Assembly (NCBI GenBank): GCA_017163975.1
Contig: JAFFSR010000281.1
Span: 1,116,001-1,180,000, forward strand
From: Anastatus disparis
Taxonomy: Eukaryota > Arthropoda > Insecta > Hymenoptera > Eupelmidae
Length of the DNA stretch: 64,000 nucleotides
Direction of reading: 5' to 3'
Both the position numbers and the translations under genes were made by a program. The notes below the pieces were generated by a model, which made no database searches, was not told where the DNA came from, and saw only the letters and a program-made list of their open reading frames with translations. This document shows positions 58,917-64,000 of this stretch, piece by piece. Every line of letters begins with the position of its first letter. Position 1 is the first letter of the stretch.

Positions 58917-61040
58917 ATGTCGCTCATCAATTTATTTTCGAAAAAGGACGGAAAAGCGAGACGTAGAGGACGTTCGTTGTCTCCTATTAGAGGTTCGCGT
59001 AGTGAAGAAATCTTAGCCGAATTCGGGAACGAAAGGATATCATTTCCGACCATGTCACAGAACACGGTGTATATGCCAATGTACACTCCAAGATATGGTG
59101 AAAATTTAACAGTCAATTTGTCAGAGAAAGAAATGAAAGAATTGAATGAAAAATACAAAAGAGCCGCGTCTCAGGGTTTCGAATTACCCAAAGAATCATT
59201 AAATATTATGAAAGAAAGAAACATAGTAAGTAACGGCACGCTCCCACGGAATAAAAGGGAAACCGAGACTCAAAAATCGAAATCAGAGGAAAGCCCAAAA
59301 ACCAACGAAACGTGGTTAACATACGCGAACCAGGGCCCGAACCAGCTAGCTTATCCTTCGATACCATACAATTACGCGAGTTTTCCGCAACAAATTCCAC
59401 AACCGCGGAGTAATATGATACCAGCTCAAGTTAACCCAAATTTCCCAATAAACTCACCGATAAATACTAATTACGCATTAAATACGCAACAAATGAATCC
59501 TATGTTAAATCTGCAAGGCACAAATTTTCAAAATACGCCTCAATTATCATTACATCAAGCGATAAGGCAAATACCATATTTTGACGGAAGCGTAGATAAA
59601 TTACCCCTATTTTGCTCTGTGTTAAGGAACATAGTAAATAGTTTTGGACCAGGTAGTCAAATTCTTATTATATACGAGTTAGCAACGAAGCTTACGGGAA
59701 AAGCGGCAGATATTTTTACAGCGCGATTGATGCAATATGAATCTATTGAGGCACTGATAAAGGACTTAGAGGCGCAATATAATAATATAACAGTGATGGA
59801 AGAATTATCAACGCAATTAAAAATAATTACACAACAACAAGGAGAATCGGCAGCAGATTACGGCGCGCGGACGCAAGCTTTATTGAATAGGCTTTTAGTG
59901 ATTTACGACACGGTGCCCATATTAAACTTACAAGATCGATTAGCGAAAAAGCAATTAATAGAAAGAGACGCCTTACAGTATTATTTGTTCGGATTAATAT
60001 CGCCCTTAGATATGCAAGTGCGTTGCGAAAAACCTCAAACGTTAAGAAAAGCTATACAACTTGCAGCTGATTTTGAAAATAAACAAAAGACGCGACTTTT
60101 TGCACAGATGCAAAACTCCTTTATAAGCGGCCTGCAACCCGTAAATTCGATAGCACAAAATACGCAATCGCTGTCATTATGGTCTCAACCGAATATTAAT
60201 AGCATGATGCAAATGACACAAAATCAACATCAGTTATTAAATACAAATAAAGTGCATGAAGCACAAATAAAAGCAATGCAAGCTACGCCTGTAAAAATAG
60301 AAACAGGTACAAGTGCAGTTAAATGTAGCTATTGTGATAAAGAAGGCCATAAAGAAGGCGCGTGCATTAAGAAGAAATATGATAAAATACAATGCGCTTA
60401 TTGCGATAAGATGGGGCACGCGACGGCAGAGTGTCAAACACTAAGAAATGATGCCGAAAATGGTATTATTCATGCACAAAATAAAAATAATGCGCAAAAT
60501 GTTAATAATAATAAAAGAAAACAATCAAGCGATAACAAAAATTATACGAACGGTCCGCGAAGCAATTATAGCAGAAGTAATTCCAATGATAATAATTATA
60601 ATAGAAATTTTGATAATAATAATTATAATAGAAATTTTGATAATAATTATGGCAGAAATAATCCTAATAATAATTATAACAACGTGAATGCTAATAGTAA
60701 TTACAGAAATAATTATAGCAGATTTAACAGTGGGTTCAATAGGAACGGAAACTATGACTCACGCAATAATGAATATAATTATAAGGCGCAAGGACCGCCG
60801 CGTTATAATAATTATGCACGTAACGACAATAGAAATGATATAGGTTTTAATAGAGGTCGTAGTAGAGACAACAGTCGTGAGAGATATCAATATAACAGGA
60901 ACGAGAATCAAACGCGCGGCCCGGATAGAGAGCGGGATTCAAACCCAAAGATAAACGAAAATAATCAAAGTGATAAAATGAACGAGCCTTTAAACTCGCA
61001 GGATGTCCGCCGCAATCCTCAGGCGCCGGGCAGGAACTAA
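58917..61040 (+). CDS. Gag polyprotein of Ty3/gypsy-type element
   Basis: A 707-codon intact frame. The ATG at 58917 (MSLINLFSKKDG) is chosen because the frame's earlier start at 58896 is only GTG. The N-terminus is basic (KARRRGR). A Gln/Asn/Pro-rich region (residues about 130-215) precedes a helical capsid-like region starting IPYFDGS (residue about 219) and running to about 390. Two CX2CX4HX4C zinc knuckles lie at residues 470-483 (CSYC...C) and 493-506 (CAYC...C). The C-terminal 190 residues are extremely Asn/Arg/Tyr-rich with tandem NNYNRNFD units, then an Arg/Asp/Gln-rich end. Gag forms the particle shell and the knuckles bind element RNA. There is no internal stop. The frame ends at TAA 61038-61040, 45 bp after the -1 slip site through which pol is probably made. 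Confidence 0.92.
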   Translation: MSLINLFSKKDGKARRRGRSLSPIRGSRSEEILAEFGNERISFPTMSQNTVYMPMYTPRYGENLTVNLSEKEMKELNEKYKRAASQGFELPKESLNIMKERNIVSNGTLPRNKRETETQKSKSEESPKTNETWLTYANQGPNQLAYPSIPYNYASFPQQIPQPRSNMIPAQVNPNFPINSPINTNYALNTQQMNPMLNLQGTNFQNTPQLSLHQAIRQIPYFDGSVDKLPLFCSVLRNIVNSFGPGSQILIIYELATKLTGKAADIFTARLMQYESIEALIKDLEAQYNNITVMEELSTQLKIITQQQGESAADYGARTQALLNRLLVIYDTVPILNLQDRLAKKQLIERDALQYYLFGLISPLDMQVRCEKPQTLRKAIQLAADFENKQKTRLFAQMQNSFISGLQPVNSIAQNTQSLSLWSQPNINSMMQMTQNQHQLLNTNKVHEAQIKAMQATPVKIETGTSAVKCSYCDKEGHKEGACIKKKYDKIQCAYCDKMGHATAECQTLRNDAENGIIHAQNKNNAQNVNNNKRKQSSDNKNYTNGPRSNYSRSNSNDNNYNRNFDNNNYNRNFDNNYGRNNPNNNYNNVNANSNYRNNYSRFNSGFNRNGNYDSRNNEYNYKAQGPPRYNNYARNDNRNDIGFNRGRSRDNSRERYQYNRNENQTRGPDRERDSNPKINENNQSDKMNEPLNSQDVRRNPQAPGRN
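60588..60660 (+). repeat. Tandem repeat inside gag encoding Asn/Tyr/Arg/Phe units
   Basis: A 24- to 27-bp unit (GATAATAATTATAATAGAAA core) occurs twice and is partly repeated a third time, giving NNYNRNFD peptide units. Replication slippage in this AT-rich codon tract can change the length of the disordered Gag tail. Confidence 0.75.
60989..61019 (+). promoter_or_regulatory. Programmed -1 ribosomal frameshift signal between gag and pol
   Basis: T TTA AAC (60989-60995) sits in the gag frame exactly as an X XXY YYZ slip site, and U UUA AAC is one of the classic -1 heptamers. After the slip, the -1 frame from 60995 is open straight through to the protease. Downstream, AGGAT (61000-61004) can pair with ATCCT (61015-61019), and loop bases CGCC can pair with GGCG just after, a possible pseudoknot. 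The gag stop is 45 bp downstream. Confidence 0.75.
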
Positions 61041-61849
61041 TTAATAATGATCAGAATAAATTAAATAATAGTAATAATAAGCATGTAAAAATTAGACGCA
61101 CAATAAACATGAAACTCGCGTGCGCAGGACGTAATCCGCCTATTGTTAAACTGGAAAGTCGGAATTTAAAAGAAAATAGTGCAAGATTTTATGTTGATTC
61201 AGGAGCAGATATTTCCGTAATAAAGGCCAAATGTATAAATGAAAATACGAGTATAGATAAGCAGCATATTTTAGAGATTACAGGCGTCGTACCAGGAGAA
61301 ATGTATACGTTAGGAAGAGCAGATATGACTCTTCAAGGACTGCAGTGTGAGGTCCATATTGGCCCAGATAGCTTTCCTGTAAAAACAGATGGGCTACTAG
61401 GCTGGAAAACTATTAGTAAGCACAACGGACATATAAATGCCGTACATAAGTGCATTGATTTTATAAAATTATCGATTCCCTTTGAGCGGGTGGAAACAGT
61501 GGAAATTCCCGCAAGAATGAGACGCGTTATTGCTGCAAAAGTTATAAATAATGATGTAGAAGTAGGCTGGGTGCCGCTTCAAAATTTAGGGCCTGGAATA
61601 TTATTCGGAAATTTTATTACAGAAAATAAAAATGGTAGAGCGTATGCAATATGTATAAATACGAATCATAAAAATATTGAAATTCCGACTCCAGAGGTAG
61701 AAATTTTTCCATGCGAGGTTATTAAAGAAGATAATAATTTTTATGCCGGTGAGGACGGCAACCACGAAGGAAACGAAGTTTCCGATTGCAAAAAGTTAGA
61801 CGCGCAATGTCGGAGTACGCGCAACAAAATTCAGAGAAAAAAGTGCTGA
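60995..61849 (+). CDS. Pol, N-terminal part: retroviral-type aspartic protease
   Basis: In the -1 frame relative to gag, the sequence is open from the slip site at 60995, with the first ATG at 61109. The protease active-site motif DSGADIS falls at residues 30-36 counted from that ATG, preceded by ARFYV as in pepsin-like retroelement proteases. A glycine-rich LLGWKTI segment at about 95 is in the place of the second conserved ILG-like motif. The enzyme cuts Gag and Pol into mature parts. The frame stops at 61847-61849 in mid-protein, just after an A run (61837-61842). The reading continues in another frame that is open well before the RT start, so a one-base indel in that A run is likely. Confidence 0.85.
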   Translation, partial: LAGCPPQSSGAGQELINNDQNKLNNSNNKHVKIRRTINMKLACAGRNPPIVKLESRNLKENSARFYVDSGADISVIKAKCINENTSIDKQHILEITGVVPGEMYTLGRADMTLQGLQCEVHIGPDSFPVKTDGLLGWKTISKHNGHINAVHKCIDFIKLSIPFERVETVEIPARMRRVIAAKVINNDVEVGWVPLQNLGPGILFGNFITENKNGRAYAICINTNHKNIEIPTPEVEIFPCEVIKEDNNFYAGEDGNHEGNEVSDCKKLDAQCRSTRNKIQRKKC

Positions 61850-62168
61850 TGCTGAAATAAAATATGTAGACAGATGCATGGCAAATAAAACTCCTTGTGA
61901 AATAAAAGAAAGAGTTGAAAAAATAATGAGTATTTTAGACTTGGAAGATTTGAACACAGAAGAAAAAATGCACGTCAGAGAGTTGATATCCGAGAACCCC
62001 TTCGTTTTCGGTCTAGACGATGAGTTGCTACCAGCAACAAATATTTTAACACATAAAATAACAACGACTCATGAAGAGCCAATACGTGTGAAACCATACA
62101 GATATCCGATAGCATTAAAAAATATTATGCAGCAAGAAATAGAGAAGTTACTGAAAAAGATATTATAG
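61843..62168 (+). pseudogene. Pol, linker and N-terminal reverse transcriptase segment
   Basis: This frame differs from that of the protease part and is open across 61843. It runs through the ATG at 61878 to a stop at 62166-62168. It contains the segment FGLDDELLPATNILTHKI and then IRVKPYRYPIALK, the pattern that precedes the RT fingers in Ty3/gypsy elements. The stop follows a five-A run (62154-62158), and the RT continues in the protease frame a few bases later. It is a fragment of one broken pol gene rather than a separate gene. Confidence 0.8.
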
Positions 62169-63100
62169 AACCATCTATGTCGAGTTATAGTAGCCCAGCA
62201 TGGATAGTTAACAAGAAACCTGACCCTCAGGGCAGGAAACGCTGGCGTTTGGTGACAGATTTTCGCCAACTAAATGAAATCACTGTGGGAAGTTGCTATC
62301 CACTGCCGTTAACTTGTGACATCTTAGAAAATTTAGCGTCAGCAAATTATATTACCGCCGTAGACCTTAAAGACGGCTATTATCAGGTGAAAATTGATGC
62401 AAAAGACGCACATAAAACTGCGTTTTCAGGGCCATCAGGTACATATCAATATAAACGTATGGCTATGGGGTTATGTGAAGCACCCATGACCTTTAGCAGG
62501 GCAATGGCTCTAGCTTTGCAGGGCTTGCAAGGTTCAGAGCTTGAAATTTACTTAGATGACGTGATTATACACGCGGAAAATTTAGAACAACACGCTCTTC
62601 GTTTTAAAAGATTTTTAAAACGCATTGAGAAAGCTAATCTAACTATTGAACCAAAGAAATGTCAATTTTTAAGACGTGAGGCGAAAGTATTAGGACATAT
62701 AGTAGGAAAAGGGCAAATTAAAACAGACCCTAAAAAGATAGAAGCAGTGCATGATTATCCTATACCTACAAGTAAAAAGAAAGTAAAACAATTTTTAGGC
62801 TTTGTTGGTTATTATCGTCGATTTATAAAAGATTTTGCGAGCATAGCAAGACCGTTACATAAATTAAGTTCAAAGAAAGAGAAATTTCTGTGGTTAGAAG
62901 AACATCAAATAGCATTTGACACGTTACGTGAGAAGCTATGCGAGGAGCCTGTGTTGGCCGCGCCTAACTTAAGCGAACCATTTATAGTAACAACAGACGC
63001 ATCTGATTATGCGATAGGCGCAATATTAAGCCAAGGAAAAATCGGCGAAGATCGACCTTGTGTATACGCCTCACGATGTTTAAAAAGGAAGCGAACTTAG
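62159..63100 (+). pseudogene. Pol, reverse transcriptase core and start of RNase H
   Basis: This frame carries most of the RT. From the ATG at 62177: WRLVTDFRQLN (residues about 22-32), AVDLKDGYYQ (about 60-69, with a catalytic Asp), MAMGLCEAP, then the catalytic YLDD at 125-128, LGHIVGKGQI and the thumb/connection KVKQFLGFVGYYRRFI. RNase H begins with TTDASDYAIGA, its first catalytic Asp at residue 274. These are clear Ty3/gypsy signatures and all catalytic residues seen are intact. The frame breaks after an A run at 63082-63086 and ends at 63100 within RNase H. Confidence 0.9.
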
Positions 63101-63139
63101 GTATACTGTATATGACAAAGAATTGTTGGCAGTAGTTTT
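63087..63139 (+). pseudogene. Pol, short RNase H segment in a third frame
   Basis: Between the A run at 63082-63086 and the T run at 63136-63139, the conserved RNase H segment containing YDKELLAVV is readable only in the frame used by 61843-62168. It is too short to stand alone and marks a pair of compensating one-base frame changes. Confidence 0.7.
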
Positions 63140-63688
63140 GGAAAGGAACAGTTTAGACCTTATTTATACGGTACAAAATTCACAGTAGTCACAGATCATG
63201 AACCGTTAAAGCATTTCCATACGAGCACAAAGCCTGATTTAAGATTCAACAGATTAAAAGCAGCTTTACGAGGATATACGTTTGATGTAGTATATAGACC
63301 AGGAAGGAAAAATAATGCAGCTGATGCATTGTCTAGGAATCCAGTAATTGCAGACGGCGAAGAAAATCCTAAATTACCACGTGCAGAAATGTATCAATTA
63401 GCAGATAAGCAAGAAAATCAGGAACCAAACGCAAACGAATGCGGACCGCCAGCAAGAATTTTTATTACACGCGCAATAAATAAAAATGCGAATAAAACTA
63501 AAGAAGAAGATTCAAGTTCAGAAAATTCGGAAAATCCTAAAAAGAAAATCTTTATTAAAGAAACAAGTGACGAGTCAGAAATCAATAGTATAACCGGATC
63601 TGAAGAAAATTGGAATTATGCAAAAGAAAGAAAGACCCTTGGAAAAGATCGGCGTACAAAAGGAAAAGGCGAAATAAGAAAGTGTTAA
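63140..63688 (+). pseudogene. Pol, RNase H C-terminus and charged linker
   Basis: Reading returns to the protease/RT frame after 63139. The segment has TDHEPLKHF and the RNase H end NNAADALSRNP (near 63311-63343). After that comes a Glu/Lys/Asn/Ser-rich stretch with no recognised domain, ending at a stop at 63686-63688. The Lys/Arg-rich sequence appears to continue in a different frame from about 63625, so a fifth frame change is likely near the A-rich run around 63621-63633. Confidence 0.75.
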
Positions 63689-64000
63689 AAACACGTAAAA
63701 GTCAAACAGATAGAAAGAAAAAATTAATTCAAGCTGAAAATATAATAAGTCAAGCACAAGACGACGGTAAGCTCGCATATATGCGAAAAAGCACAAACAT
63801 GCGAGAAGGAATTCTTGCAGCAAGTACACCAGTAGATAAGCCACATGCAGTGTCATCAAGAAAAGAAAAGAATACGTATGAGCCAGCGAGCAAAATATCA
63901 AAAAATAAAAGTATACTGAAAAATAATAGAAACAGCTGTGACGTAGAATCGCCATTAGAGACAATAAATATAAAATCAAAAGCTTCTCAACACAAAAGCA
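63625..64000 (+). pseudogene. Pol continuation, Lys/Arg-rich linker, open to window end
   Basis: The +1 frame is open from about 63625 to the end of the window (about 125 codons). It begins strongly basic (RPWKRSAYKRKRRNKK) and continues Ser/Lys/Asn-rich. No integrase HHCC zinc motif has appeared by the window end, roughly 220 codons after ADALSR. This is either an unusually long spacer before integrase or a sign that the frame was misjudged. Confidence 0.5.

Larger units (their letters stand above)
57699..64000 (+). mobile_element. Ty3/gypsy-type LTR retrotransposon, 5' portion, runs off window
   Basis: In order: a 5' LTR (57699-58074), primer-binding site (58078), untranslated leader (to 58916), gag with two zinc knuckles, a -1 slip site, aspartic protease, reverse transcriptase with YLDD, and RNase H with the ADALSR end. 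The order protease-RT-RNase H and the RT sequence pattern place it in Ty3/gypsy (Metaviridae). Integrase, any env and the 3' LTR lie beyond the window, so clade and LTR divergence (age) cannot be judged. Pol is broken into several frames; see the individual parts. Confidence 0.93.

Noticed and set aside
58760..58966. 68-codon frame overlapping the start of gag
   Set aside because: A Lys-rich chance frame in the AT-rich leader, out of phase with gag and without a domain.
60448..60687. 79-codon Ile-rich frame inside gag
   Set aside because: A frame shadow of the AAT-repeat Asn codons of the Gag tail.
1..64000. CRISPR array, bacterial operons or viral genome segments
   Set aside because: No regularly spaced repeats, no dense coding and no such genes are present. 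The only retro-like genes belong to the Ty3/gypsy element.

Overview
The window looks like a piece of an arthropod nuclear genome, most likely an insect. It is visibly AT-rich and gene-poor, with many homopolymer runs, (TA)n and (CT)n microsatellites, tRNA-derived SINEs with A/B boxes, palindromic MITE-like elements, one intronless MATH-BTB gene and a Ty3/gypsy-type LTR retrotransposon. There is no bacterial gene packing, operon structure or rRNA. The lineage is inference only; a hymenopteran such as a parasitoid wasp would fit the base composition and the MATH-BTB gene, but nothing in the sequence proves it.

Layout. 1-7066: intergenic or intronic DNA with CT/GA-rich patches. 7067-7288: first copy of a Met-tRNA-like SINE family (minus strand); further copies lie at 15511, 31001 and 42461. 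18685-19815: the only convincing host gene, a 376-codon single-exon MATH + BTB (speckle-type POZ-like) protein. 20480-20617: a compact imperfect hairpin. 21663-22324: a palindromic fold-back element of about 660 bp. About 23100-23365, 32878-33216 and 42027-42408: three related MITE-like elements. 32430-32465: a possible hAT transposon terminus. 36818-37996: a palindrome of about 1.18 kb made of smaller palindromes, the most striking structure in the window. 48147-48564: a second SINE family (Arg-tRNA-like head), with a perfect 16-bp target-site duplication and a poly(A) tail of over 30 A. 57699-64000: the 5' portion of a Ty3/gypsy-type retrotransposon (LTR, tRNA-Leu primer site, leader, Gag, a -1 frameshift signal, protease, RT, RNase H) that runs off the right edge.

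How the parts work together. The mobile elements explain most of the recognisable content. The retroelement appears to use a canonical U UUA AAC slip site (60989-60995) to read from gag into pol. Pol is then broken by four or five frame changes at or near homopolymer runs, with no in-frame nonsense codon noticed elsewhere in it, which suggests either recent decay or assembly indels. The SINEs and MITEs have no coding capacity and would depend on other elements. The nested palindrome carries eight copies of one short box in alternating orientation and, if transcribed, would make a very long double-stranded RNA. Long stretches between these elements hold only small chance ORFs; a few GC-richer islands (near 15.1 kb, 28.7-29.5 kb, 44.5-45.4 kb, 54.1 kb) may be unannotated exons, promoters or conserved non-coding DNA, but I could not assign them.
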